A stretch of DNA of 64,000 nt from Lomentospora prolificans (lineage: Eukaryota; Ascomycota; Sordariomycetes; Microascales; Microascaceae). Below are positions 24,214 through 34,217 of the stretch, in pieces. The position numbers were made by a program, and so were the translations under genes. Below the pieces are notes generated by a model, which saw nothing but the letters and a program-made list of their open reading frames with translations, was not told where the DNA came from and searched no databases. Within the stretch, counting starts at the first letter, position 1; each line of letters starts with the position of its first letter. The stretch is taken from positions 1,798,001 through 1,862,000 of the forward strand of contig JARFXM010000009.1 in NCBI GenBank assembly GCA_029532625.1, written 5' to 3'.

Positions 24214-26110
24214 TTAAACATTCACCCGCAGACCGAGCGGCTCTCGCTTCACGGCATCCACCAGAAATCTCGACTTGTCGTCGCCAATCTTGCGCCTAAA
24301 CATATCGAGATCCTTGAGCAGCGCCTGCATGTCCTCTCCCATGTCCTCATCGTCGTCGCTCTCGTGGAGCGTGCCCGATGAGTAGCCATCCTCATAGTCC
24401 TCGCCAGGGTCGTCGTCGGCGCCATCCCGTGCAACTTCGCCATTCTCCTTGTTCTCGGTATCCTCTTCCACCGGCGCGGCTTTCTCGTCGGCGGGGTCGG
24501 GCGACGTGACGGTGACGGGGGGAATGGGGTTCTTGATGCTCTCGAGGGCGAGCTTGAGGTGTAGCCTTAGGGCCTCGTTCTCCGTCTGCAGGCTCCTGAT
24601 CTTGCCCTCAGCCACTAGGGTCTTCTCCTCCATCATGCGCTGCATCATGGCCACGCGGTTCTGGTACTCCTCCAGTCTCTCCTCCTGGTCCTTGACGTTC
24701 TTCTCGCGTTGTCTCGAGTCCGAAACGACGAGCTGCAGGGTGCGAATCTCCTCGGCCATGGCGGCAATTTGAGCATCCCTTTCGGCGGTGGTGATGTGGT
24801 CCTGATTGACAACGGCACGAGTGCGGATCTTCTTGGCCTGGTCGGCGTACCGCAGCGTGGACAGGGTTTCATCGTAGTCCGACGGGGCGATACAGGCAAT
24901 CATAGCCGTCTTACTGTTTCCGCCCAGAGAATCCTTGAGCAACCATGTGAGAATCGAGTCTCTGTAGGGAACGACATCCCGGCGTTTTCCGTTGCGGTGC
25001 TTCGGGTCAGCGAGGGCGGCGATGACTCGGCCTAGCGTTGTGAGGGACTTGTTGATGTTGCTGCCCTCTCGGAGACGGGCGCCAGTGGCCTCGGTCGACT
25101 TTGCCCTCTCGCTACCGGCGAGATCCACCAGTCTGATTCTCGAACTCCGTTCCGTCGTCTCGTCTGTCTCCATGTCGTGGTGGATCTGCTTGAGCATAAT
25201 GGTGAAGACTGCGTGACTTCGACTACTGGTATCGTTCATCTTGGTACTCGCCGTCGTTCTTGACGAGTCGCCCATCTTCATGTACCGGAGAATTTCGTTC
25301 AGACTCCTTACGGGGACTTCAGTCAGGTCCTTGACGTAGGGGCCTTCGGTCGGCGACTCGCGGATCTTGAGGTAGTAGGGGGGCTGGTTGGGCACCACGG
25401 GGACGAGCAAGTCTCGGACGTGCTCGTTGTAAACCTCAAAGTAGGACACCCTTACGTTGTAGGAGATGTTGGGCGTCTCTTCGCAGGCCTGCTCGATCCG
25501 TTCGAAGAGATCCTCGCAGGTGCGGGGGATTAGGCCCGGCTGATCGGGCGTTCCCATCATGGTGTAACTCTTCCCGGATCCGGTTTGACCATAGGCAAAG
25601 ATACAAGTGTGGTAGCCTTCGAAGTTGTGGTCGAGGAACTCTTCGCCAAGGCAGTTGTAGACATCTTCCTGATTTGCGTACTCTTGCTGTTTGTTGTCAT
25701 GACTCCAGAATGAGTTGTCGAACGTAAAGGTCTTGTCCTCGATGACCTTGCGAGACTTCATTTTGGCCGGGGTCGAATCGTCATCTGGGGGTGCTAGCAG
25801 TGTCGTCGCCTGCGTGATCGGGTTCATCTTTATTAGGCATTGTGCCCCTCGCGAGATTTCTAGACACGATTGTTAGCATGCTCGAAGCCTCTTCCCGACT
25901 AATGACAGATAGTAAACAAAGCCTGGTGCTCGGGTTTCCGAGTTGCGCCGCCGTACCTCTGGGAAGGAAGGCCCGAACACGGACGACGACCTTGACGTTT
26001 CCGCCTCCATCTACTCTTGCGTGCATCGGCACGGTTCCATCCCTAGACCTCAGCGAGGGAGTCGAGGCGGACGAGCGTATCATTCGTACTTCCTGGCCTG
26101 CTGGTGGCAT
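24214..26110 (-). CDS. Kinesin motor protein, short kinesin-3 (UncB-like) type
   Basis: A microtubule motor. Exons are 26110-25957 and 25859-24214, with an intron whose branch site is GCTAACA, giving 599 residues. The spliced N terminus reads VKVVVRVRAFLPREISRG, a good match to kinesin-3 entry sequences and strong support for the joint. The P-loop GQTGSGKSYTMMG is at residues 142-154, switch I SSRSHAVF near 262 and switch II VDLAGSERAKSTEATG near 299. A coiled coil of about 80 residues follows the motor, then an acidic stretch, and a tail ending REPLGLRVNV. At 599 residues it is far shorter than Unc104/KIF1 proteins and I see no FHA or PH domain, so it fits the shorter UncB-like fungal group; this class call is inference. 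The ATG at 26110 gives a 36-residue extension before the motor; an alternative start at 26026 is equally in frame. Confidence 0.88.
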
Positions 26111-27218
26111 GAGTCGTTCGTCGATGGATATGTCAACTAGAGTTTGGCGGATCGCTTCGATGGAATGCTGGAAACGAAGTCTGTGAATACTCCACATCCG
26201 GAATGAGAATAATAGGCCTTTGGGCTTGTCGAAGGCACACTGGGCCGGTGGATCCCCGGCGAGCCTCCCCTGTCCGGTGGGAGCTTGGATGTGTTTACAT
26301 TGGTGGGAAGGCGAGGCCACTAGTTGACTAGGTGACGGTGAGTGATGGAAGGTGCACATCGCCGCTCATTGGCAGGAGCTATCTTTGACTATTCTGCTGC
26401 TGGTATCAGCCGGCAACAAGTGCGGAGTGGGATTCGTGTCGATCCATGTCCATGTCATCAATGTCCCAGTCCCATACCATATGCCATGCCGAGGCCCATG
26501 CGCCATGAATGCCTGTGCCACACTTTGCCAACCATGACATCGACCATGTCATTGAAGTATTTCCCCATATTATCCCGAGCAGAGGCAAGAAATTTGTCAT
26601 TAAATTTCTCTGATAAAAAAAAATAAATAATAAAAATTGGCCATATCGGAAATTGGGGAGATCAGAAGAGCTGCGGGTTCCGGTCTGCGCCTCCCCAGAG
26701 TCCGAACTAATCACACAGCACATTGCAAGCAAAAAAAGTACATTGTAATCGCTCAACTCAGCTGGCAGCTGCCAATTTGAGACGCGACCTGCAACGCGTT
26801 GTTTTCTTCCGCATTAAAAGTCCAGACCGATCCCATCCCAGCACAATACATCTTTCGCACCGGCAAGCTCAAAGGGGGAAACATCACATTATCTAACTGA
26901 CGGTACCTTTATAATTCTGCTAGTCCTCCTTCCACCCGTTGACCCTCCCTTGTCGGATAATTCTTCCCTAATTATACTCGAAGATCACAAGAAGCTCTCA
27001 TCTTTACCTCGCTCAGCCGATCAACCCCCCAGCAAAAGACGGAAAACGAAGAAGTGAAAAAAAGGGAAAAAGGGGAAAAAAAGAAAAAAAAAAGGGGAAA
27101 AAAAAAAGAAAAAAGGTAGCGCGCTCTCGCACGCAGCTCACTTGCACCACCGACTTATCCTCGCCACCCGAATCATATTTCCAGAATAAAGAAAGAAATA
27201 AAAATCTCGAAATACCCA
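26111..27218. promoter_or_regulatory. Divergent promoter region between kinesin and AT-hook gene
   Basis: Both flanking genes are transcribed away from this 1.1 kb segment. The part next to the AT-hook start (about 27040-27115) is an A/G-only purine tract, and the part from 26430 to 26560 is rich in repeated CCATG words. No defined operator can be named. Confidence 0.5.
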
Positions 27219-27701
27219 ATGGCCCCGACCACCGACGCATCTTCCGAGGAGCCCAAAAAGAGAGGAAGGGGTCGCCCTCCCAAGAACGGCGTCGCAGCCG
27301 TCAAGAAGGCCTACGTCCCGACCGGCCGCCCTCGAGGTCGACCCAAGGGCAGCGGTACTCCTAAGAAGGCTGCCTATGTGCCCACTGGAAAACCGCGTGG
27401 CCGGCCGCCCGGTAGCGGCAAGAAGAAGAGCGCGAGGGCCACTGCTGCCGAGGAGGCGGCGCTCGAGGAAGTCGAGCAACAGGCGGCTGTAAAGGCTAAG
27501 AAGACTGCCGACAACACCTCGCGTGCAGCTCGCGCCGGAGCTCGTGGCGGCACTAGGGGCAGGCCTAAGGGAACGACGAAGAAGACTCCGGTTGCGGAGG
27601 AGGAGGAGGAGGAAGAGGAAGAGGCTGAGGAGGAGGCTGAGGAGGAGGACGACGACGAGGTTCGTGCTGAGAATGAAGGCAGCGATGAAGACTCCGGTTA
27701 G
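27219..27701 (+). CDS. AT-hook (HMG-I/Y-like) chromatin protein
   Basis: A 160-residue, single-exon protein with four AT-hook cores: RGRPPK near residue 17, PRGRPKGSG near 39, PRGRPPGSG near 59 and TRGRPKGT near 111. The second and third sit in a tandem duplication, AYVPTGRPRGRPKGSG and AYVPTGKPRGRPPGSG. AT-hooks insert into the minor groove of AT-rich DNA, so a nuclear architectural role follows from the family. Between hooks 3 and 4 lies an Ala/Glu/Lys-rich segment. The C terminus is almost pure Glu/Asp, ending SDEDSG, like the acidic tails of HMG proteins. The start context CCCAATGG is good. The specific target is unknown. Confidence 0.85.
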   Translation: MAPTTDASSEEPKKRGRGRPPKNGVAAVKKAYVPTGRPRGRPKGSGTPKKAAYVPTGKPRGRPPGSGKKKSARATAAEEAALEEVEQQAAVKAKKTADNTSRAARAGARGGTRGRPKGTTKKTPVAEEEEEEEEEAEEEAEEEDDDEVRAENEGSDEDSG

Positions 27702-27771
27702 TTCTCTCGACTTTCCACCTGTCCAGTGCTCTACATATCAATCACTCCCTTCTCGTCTATCTTCTGCGGAC

Positions 27772-28023
27772 ATGTCTATACATACGCGCATCTGGCGTTG
27801 CGATCTCCTTGGCCTCTTTATCCCTTGTCGATCCCGTGCGCCTTCCCGCCATGCAACGAAACAAGATGCTCAGACGATTCTCGTTTATACAGAAAGAGAA
27901 GAGAGCAAGCCCGCTGATGACGCTCAAAAGGATGATGACGATGCCCTAGCGCTAGACCCGCCGCCAACCGCGACACCGAGGCGGTGGTTCCCCTTCTCAT
28001 TCGGGTCATCGAAGAAGACTTGA
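27772..28023 (+). CDS. Possible small ORF or alternative 3' exon downstream of the AT-hook gene
   Basis: An 83-codon frame on the same strand, 70 bases past the AT-hook stop. Its second half reads like coding sequence (YTEREESKPADDAQKDDDD, then PRRWFPFSFGSSKKT), while the first half looks like untranslated sequence. The AT-hook stop overlaps a possible donor (GTTAGT), so this could be the last exon of a spliced isoform. It could equally be chance in a 3' UTR. I do not recognise a family. Confidence 0.25.
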   Translation: MSIHTRIWRCDLLGLFIPCRSRAPSRHATKQDAQTILVYTEREESKPADDAQKDDDDALALDPPPTATPRRWFPFSFGSSKKT

Positions 28024-28552
28024 ACCGATGTCGGGGTGTTTTGCTTATTCGTATTCTTCGGAGTTTCAAACACAACACCAGGGATGAAGTTATCATTTTC
28101 CTTTGGACGGGCCGCTTTTTTTTTTTTTTTTTTTTTTTGATTTCTTTTACTTGTTTAATTCGGAATCAGTGGCTCTTTTACAGGTGTAACAATTAGGGTG
28201 TTGGCCGGTTGGGAATTTTGGGATGGGTTGGGAAACTTCGGACAAGGCGAGATGGGGATTGTTGTTGATGGGTTGGTCGGTGGGTGGGGGGAGAGATATC
28301 GCGCGGCTCGTATCTCACTTGTTTGGCCGGCATGCATGCCTCGGAAGAGGTTGCTAGGCTGAGAAAGGTTCTCATCAATATCTCGCTTTGCTAACAATTA
28401 AGGCACATTGATCCTCTTCGCTAAGCTCTTATGTGACAACCTGGCAAGGGCGGAGGGTAGGTTTCCCACGCAGCGTCTCTCTAGTATCCGCCATTACGCG
28501 ATGGAAACTTGAAGGTGGCGTTTCTTGAAACGACGGGCCACGGCCAGAAAAA
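28024..28552. other. Intergenic between AT-hook gene and HNT3 (convergent 3' ends)
   Basis: No gene seen. It holds a 22-base T run at 28117-28138 and a stretch near 28200-28290 rich in GGGTTGG and GGTGGG words. Confidence 0.6.
28117..28138. repeat. Poly(T) run
   Basis: Twenty-two consecutive T in the 3' flank of the AT-hook gene. Confidence 0.9.
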
Positions 28553-29302
28553 TTACTCGCGCTTCCATTCCCTGAACTCTACCTCCAGATGCTCCTTCAG
28601 GGCCTTGAACTGGTTCTTGAAGTTCCTGCCGCATCTCCAACACACCAGGTCGCGGCGCAAGTACTGCTCCCTCTCGGGATGTAACCTCGGGTCGTCGTTG
28701 GCGAGCGGGAAGTCGGCGATGTCGACGAAGAAGGGCGTGTTGAACGAATTGTAGTGCTTGCGGTGCTTGAGGCTCGGGGAGAACATTTCCCTGGAGAGCA
28801 CGTGGACGTGTAAGTGGTTCATGCTTGGGTGCGCGTGGATGCCGACCTTGACCTCGGCCTCCCAGTCGCGTCCAGGGGGCAGTTCCCCGTCATTGTCGTC
28901 GTCCATCTCGACGTCGCCGTTTAAGATGGACTGCCTCCTGGACTCGGCGGCGCTCCCGGCTCCGAAGCGCCTCTGGAGCTCCTTGGCGACGAGGACCTTG
29001 AGTTTGGCGACCTCTTCCTTGACGGCGGCGAGGAAGGAAGGGTCCCGGAAAGCGTCAAAGGGATGCCGGGCGCTGAAGACGGGGGAGCGGGGGAGGAGGA
29101 GGGTGTGCACGCTGGCCTTGGGGTAGATGTCGTTGACGGCGACGAAGTGGTCGTTGTAGTAGATGACGCTGGTGGACGGGTAGGACTCGGGGCGGGTGAG
29201 ATAGGCACCGAGGCCGTCTCGGCCGATGCCGCCCCAGCGGCGGGCGATGGCGGCTGTGGCGGAGGGGGCTGGGAGGGGAGGGGGTTTGGGTTTAGGGGCC
29301 AT
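28553..29302 (-). CDS. HNT3: Aprataxin-like DNA-adenylate hydrolase
   Basis: Aprataxin/Hnt3 removes AMP left on 5' DNA ends by abortive ligation and acts in nuclear single-strand-break repair. The gene is one exon of 249 residues. The HIT active-site triad is H163-x-H165-x-H167 in SMNHLHVHVLS. At the C terminus is the aprataxin zinc finger: C221-x2-C224, then H238 and E242, a C2HE arrangement with the spacing known for fission yeast aprataxin. Upstream, PESYPSTSVIYYNDHFVAVND and ASVHTLLLPRS match the nucleotide-binding half of the HIT fold. An acidic insert (EMDDDNDGE) around residues 132-140 separates the two halves. No FHA domain precedes the HIT domain, as usual in fungi. The first ATG is used, followed by a Pro-rich N terminus. 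The start is 1.25 kb from the divergent NAD kinase gene. Confidence 0.93.
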   Translation of the reverse strand: MAPKPKPPPLPAPSATAAIARRWGGIGRDGLGAYLTRPESYPSTSVIYYNDHFVAVNDIYPKASVHTLLLPRSPVFSARHPFDAFRDPSFLAAVKEEVAKLKVLVAKELQRRFGAGSAAESRRQSILNGDVEMDDDNDGELPPGRDWEAEVKVGIHAHPSMNHLHVHVLSREMFSPSLKHRKHYNSFNTPFFVDIADFPLANDDPRLHPEREQYLRRDLVCWRCGRNFKNQFKALKEHLEVEFREWKRE

Positions 29303-29749
29303 TAGCCTGTCGACTGTTTTACAAGATGGCGGCGACTCGGGTCAGCGCGACGGTTGATGGTCTATTTGGGCACGACTGGTGTACATTGGGGGAGGCCTGG
29401 TGGGAAGGGGGGTTTCGTACAGGCATTTGTGGTAGGTTTGGGCAATTCTTCTGGCGGCTGAGCCGCGGGCTCGCCGAGTTTCCTCGGAGCCATGGTGAAT
29501 GGGATTTTCTGGGGGGGGCTCTTGTCTGTTTGACTACCTTTGAGCGAGGCTGAGCTTGTGCATCGTTGTGGGGGGATGGTTTGGATCAATATGCTGCCTA
29601 TGCTATCTCTTTGCTGTGGCTGGAGATGGATCAGGCTAGCTGACGCCAGCGAGCTGAGGCCAGCCAGCGAGCGTAGGCGGGGCCTAGGCGGAGAGCTGGC
29701 TCGGGCGCTGACTGAAAGCCAGCAACCCCACTGTTTTTGATCGGGGCCA

Positions 29750-29880
29750 GCAGGGCCAGCTTGTAAGTAGCCAGTGAGCCAGCTTGTAAGTAGAGAGCCA
29801 GCCATTGTAAGTGGAGAGCCAGCCAGGCGTTAGTGCCTGGCTGCTGGCTGCGAATTATCGAGATGGGCCAGCCTTTGTAA
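29750..29880. repeat. Degenerate array of GCCAGC...TTGTAAGT units
   Basis: The unit GCCAGCTTGTAAGTAG appears at about 29756 and 29779. Variants with GCCAGCCATTGTAAGTGG (about 29800) and GCCAGCCTTTGTAAGCC (about 29867) follow. Spacing is about 23 bases for the first three, and the last lies about 67 bases further on. Confidence 0.7.
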
Positions 29881-30327
29881 GCCTGGACTTGTTATGTCTG
29901 ACTATTTACTTCTGAACAGCGCGTAACCTGTTGCTTGGTACTTTCAATGTTGCTGGCGATCGATCCACAAGATTGACACTTTGTTCAAGCATGGCATGAT
30001 GGCAGGCCAGGCCAGCCCAACCAACCATCCTGGGGAGATCTTGCCAATGTGGTCATCCATTCACAGCAATGGGCGCATGCACTCTAAAATCCCAGTTTCC
30101 GCACGCGACTCACCAACCTGGCCGGCGTTTTAACTCGATTGTTCCGCCGGCTTGTGCTCTATTATTATCATGCTGGCCCACCCAGTGCCAGCCAGGCCAG
30201 CGGCGTCAGCACAAAACTAGGGAGCCTGCGAATGAGAACATTAAGGATCAACTAGCCCAGTTGGCGGGCATCTTTTGGGTTGTAGGGCTGGCGTGGGGCC
30301 TCTAGCAAGGCAAGCTAAATGGACCCT

Positions 30328-30361
<34 letters not shown>
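30328..30361. repeat. (GGCT)n tetranucleotide repeat
   Basis: Eight consecutive GGCT units lie about 195 bases upstream of the NAD kinase start codon. Confidence 0.92.
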
Positions 30362-30554
30362 GGTCCTGGTCTCACTCCATCCGCACTGCTGGCCAGCACC
30401 GACGTCATACTTGTAGAAGCTTAAGCTTCCCTCCACCGTGTGTGTGATACTACTTACCCCGCTAGGCCAATATGTCGAGTTGGACGACGAAATCCCGGAA
30501 ACCAGCTCAGTTAGCCATAGACACGATAATCGAACCACTTTGAGCCTTCCCACA

Positions 30555-32646
30555 ATGGCAGAGGTATCCGACCCTGACAAGCACGTTGCTTTTGACGACG
30601 ACGCCCATGGCTCGTCGAGTGATGAGGAGAGCCACGAGCACGCTGAAATGGAGGTAAGTAAGCCTGCCACCTGATGCCACTGTATTCGCGCCGTCGAGCT
30701 GCATGCACTTGTTCCCTTCACTTGCGCATACCGGAGTCGCAGACGACATGAATGGCGTAGAGCATTCACGCAGACGCCTTCCCAGTCAACGGATGCTCGA
30801 GTCGCCAGCAGGTAACTAAACAGCAACTAAACCCCGTCGCACAACCACAGGTCACCTTCGATCCCGCAAAGACCCACCGCCGAAAGAGCTCCCTCGACGT
30901 CGTCCATGTCGCCATGCCTTCTTGGAAGCTGCCCAAGAAGAAGACCGATTGCGTAGTGCACCAGTTCCTCGAGAGTCAGCTGAGCGCCCAAGACTCTGCT
31001 AGCTCCTCCGCCATTCAAGACGACTCCGCGTCCTCCAGCCGGATGCACTCCTCGTTGAATGCGTCGCAAACCGAGTCGGACCACTACTCGCCCCCCGCCG
31101 GACATCTAGAAACCGTTCAAGAGGTACCTAGTTCTCCAAACGACGATGAGCCTTCATTCCCCCTCGATAGTACTACCTCCGTGCACCCCAAGCCCCGGGC
31201 CTTCTCGACCGGCAATCTAGGCCAACCAGATCAGCGAGCGTGGGCCGACGAGTCCTTGCATCAGATTGTGGCCTGCGACGACTTTGGGAGTGGCAGCACA
31301 CCGGTGGCCACCACGCCGACTAACGAAGTCATCACCAGTCGGCTCCTAACTAAGAAGCAGCTGAGCGAAATGGCGTGGGGCGTTCGGGAGCTGAGTCGAC
31401 GGCTGAGCAGTATTCGACTAAAACCCAAGGTTAAGAGTCTTTTCATCCTCACCAAAATCCACGACAGGGACCTGATTCCCATGACGAGGGAGCTGACGCT
31501 CTGGCTCCTCTCTGCCGAGAGAGAGCGGCGGTACACAGTCTATGTGGAGGACAGGCTCAAGGATAGTAAGCGATTCGATGCTAAAGGACTTATCCAGTCC
31601 GTCTGCAAAGAGTATGCCGCAAAGTTAGGCACGGATGAGGCTGCATGCTTCGACAAGGTCAACAAGCAACTGCGATACTGGAACACGGAAGTTTGTGTCT
31701 CGAAACCCCACTCGATCGACTTTGTCATCACCCTGGGCGGCGATGGGACCGTCTTATACGCGAGCTGGCTCTTCCAAAGCATCGTCCCGCCCGTCTTCAG
31801 CTTCTCTCTCGGGAGTCTTGGCTTCCTGACCAAGTTTGACTTTGCCGACTACCAATCCATCCTGACGAGCGCCTTCCTCAAGGGCGTAACCGTGAGCTTG
31901 CGGTTGCGGTTTGAAGGCACCGTCATGCGCGCTGTCAAGAAGAAGCCGTCTTCCGACTCATCTCTCGTAGACGGGACCGAGGAAGAGCTGAATATGCGGA
32001 GAGACCTTATTGAGGAACTCATCGGAGAGGAGAAGGATGACGAGCGCACTCACCGACCGGATGGGACCTTTGAGGTGCTCAACGAAGTGGTCGTGGACCG
32101 CGGCCCAAACCCAAGTAAGCTCGCTTTTTACTCTTTAATAGATTTGCATTTTTTATTGCACCGAGAGAAACTCTTGCTAACCTTACCGAAGCCCTCTCCA
32201 ACCTAGACCTCTTCGGCGATGACGAGCACTTCACCTCTATCCTAGCCGACGGCATCTGCGTCTCCACGCCCACCGGCTCGACCGCCTACAACCTCGCCGC
32301 CGGCGGCTCCCTCTGCCACCCCGAGAACCCCATCATGCTCGTCACCTCCATCTGCCCCCACACCCTCTCCTTCCGCCCCATCATCCTCCCCGACACCATT
32401 GTTCTCCGCGTCGGCGTCCCCTTCGACTCCCGCACCAGCTCCTGGGCCAGCTTCGACGGCCGCGAGCGCGTCGAGCTGCACCCGGGCGACTACGTCACCA
32501 TCAGCGCGAGCAGATACCCCTTCGCCACCGTCCAAGCCGATGGGAGGCGGAGCGAGGACTGGGTCAATAGCATTAGCGGCAAGTTGGGGTGGAACACGAG
32601 ACAGAAGCAGAAGCGTTATAAAGAGTGGGACAAGAAGACAGGGTAG
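30555..32646 (+). CDS. NAD(H) kinase
   Basis: Phosphorylates NAD with ATP to make NADP. Exons are 30555-30653, 30851-32114 and 32192-32646, giving 605 residues; the last joint restores RGPNPTLSNLDLF. The conserved GGDGT (in ITLGGDGTVLYAS) lies near residue 328 and STPTGSTAY near 480. These are the catalytic and NAD-binding signatures of the ATP-NAD kinase family. The first 130 or so residues are Ser-rich and probably disordered, with basic RRKSS motifs that could be phosphorylated; this is inference. An acidic insert (EELIGEEKDDE) sits between the two signatures. No mitochondrial presequence is evident, so a cytosolic Utr1-like enzyme is more likely than the mitochondrial form. The frame stays open upstream to an ATG at 30438, so a 39-residue longer N terminus is possible. 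An intron branch site GCTAAC is visible before exon 3. Confidence 0.93.
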
Positions 32647-33259
32647 TAAGGAAAGGATCGAATGGATTTTTCTTTTCTCCTTTTTATTCCCTTTTTTTTT
32701 TTTTTTTTTTTTTTATAATTCTTTTCTCTGCTGGCTAGGGATAAATGAGTGGCTGGCTGGCGGCAGTGTCTTCCTGTTGTATTCCCTTCTATTCCTTTCC
32801 CCGACCGGGGCTGTTCTCTGCGCTCACTTACGGGCGTGTGGAAGGGTTTGCTGGCGCATATACGAAAAGAGTGCTTGTTTTCACGTTACCTTAGAAAGCA
32901 CTTTGGTGATGGAATACGAGGCAAATGTATATTTTGATTTGTCCTATTCATATTTGGCCATTCCCGTCCTAAGCACAAGATGTATATGGAAGACAAGTGG
33001 CCATGCCATGACTTTCATTGCCATTGATGGGAAGGGATATGTGGGTGTACTATTTTTTTATGCCCGTCATAAAACTCATTAGAGTAAAAGGGGGAGAAAG
33101 TGAAGAAGATGTGACAAGAAAGAAATATATCAAATGCGTGAGTTTCCCATAAAGCGCCGCAATCATGTGTTTTATATCAGACATCAGACAAACCCCAGAA
33201 CAACAACCAAGGCCCGCTGGCCGGAGAGTGTAAGAACAGCAGTAATCGTACGAGTTACT
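32647..33259. other. Intergenic between convergent NAD kinase and eIF4E genes
   Basis: 613 bases with no gene seen. A 23-base T run begins 45 bases after the NAD kinase stop; the rest is AT-rich 3' flank. Confidence 0.6.
32692..32714. repeat. Poly(T) run
   Basis: Twenty-three consecutive T just past the NAD kinase stop codon. Confidence 0.92.
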
Positions 33260-34217
33260 TTACTGCGAATCGGCTTCTTCCTCCTTCTTCTTCGCCGCTG
33301 CGAGGGCGGCCTCGCGCTCAGCGTTCCTCTTTTGGGAATCGAGCACGGCCTGGAGCTCGGGCGGGGCCTTGAAGCCGGCGTGGTCTGCGTGCTTCTTATA
33401 AAAGTAGTTGTCGGGCTTGGGGCGGAGTTCGGCGGGGAGCTCCTCAAGAACGCAGGCGAGGATGCCGTCGATGGATTTCTGCTTAGAGGAGTCGCGGTGC
33501 CAGATGGTGATGTTGTGGGAGTTGAAGCGGACACTCAGGCCGACGCCGCAGAGCTGGTCACCTGTGGGAGTGCCCATGTTAGCTACGGTCTAGGAATAGG
33601 TTTTGGGAGGAGGTGGGGAGGGGTGGGGAAACCGTACCCGTATCTAGCGCACTCTCAAACTTCTCGCCAATGGCAAGGAGCTGCACACGGGTCCACACAT
33701 CGGGCCCAATGTTCTTGGGGACACGAAAGGTCCAGGAGCCTCCATTGATGTTGCGGCGGTCCTCCCAGATGGGGCGGAAGCCTTGCTTGAAGAGGTAGAT
33801 GGACTCGCGCATCTTGATCTGGTCGACGGGGGTGTTGTTGTTGTAGCGCCAAAAGTCCTGGACGGACTCGATCTGCGAGCCGAGCTGTTCGAGCTCAGCC
33901 TGGTATTCCTGGTCATCCTTGCGCTCCTTGTTTTGTCTGCGCAAACGAAAAGGGAGAAGAAAAAAGGGCCGTTAGCTAGTTTCAACTTGGGCCGAATGGG
34001 GAGAGCGGGGAGGCGCTAGAGATAGAAGGCCGAGGCAACGCTCTTACCTGTCAAAGTAGACGTTCCAGTAGTGCTGGGTAGGGAGCGGCCTCATGGTCTT
34101 GAGAAAGTTGCGCTTCGCATCGTCGCGCTTTTCGGCGGGGGAGGCGACGGTGTCGGGATCGGAGCTCTGGGCAAGGCCAGAGAGACCCCTGGTAAGGAGT
34201 GATGGTCGCGTAGCCAT
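33260..34217 (-). CDS. mRNA cap-binding protein eIF4E, class II (4EHP-like)
   Basis: Binds the 7-methylguanosine cap of mRNA. Exons are 34217-34048, 33936-33638 and 33561-33260, giving 256 residues. The intron before exon 3 has branch site GCTAACA. Family landmarks are HYWNVYFDR, SVQDFWRYNNN, PIWEDRRNINGGSWTF (holding the second cap-stacking Trp), and WTRVQLLAIGEKFE. At the place of the first cap-stacking Trp the sequence has DDQEYQAEL, so a Tyr seems to replace it. That swap marks class II (4EHP) members, which often repress rather than promote translation; the role here is inference. The N-terminal 40 residues are Ser/Pro-rich. A Lys/Glu-rich C-terminal tail of about 35 residues follows APPELQAVL. 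The start context CGACCATGG is strong and the leader is CA-rich. Confidence 0.9.

Larger units (their letters stand above)
29303..30554. promoter_or_regulatory. Divergent intergenic region between HNT3 and NAD kinase, rich in CCAGC words
   Basis: No gene seen. From 29630 onward the sequence is crowded with GCCAGC and its complement, including the arrays listed separately. Both flanking genes start here, so it must contain two promoters. Confidence 0.55.
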
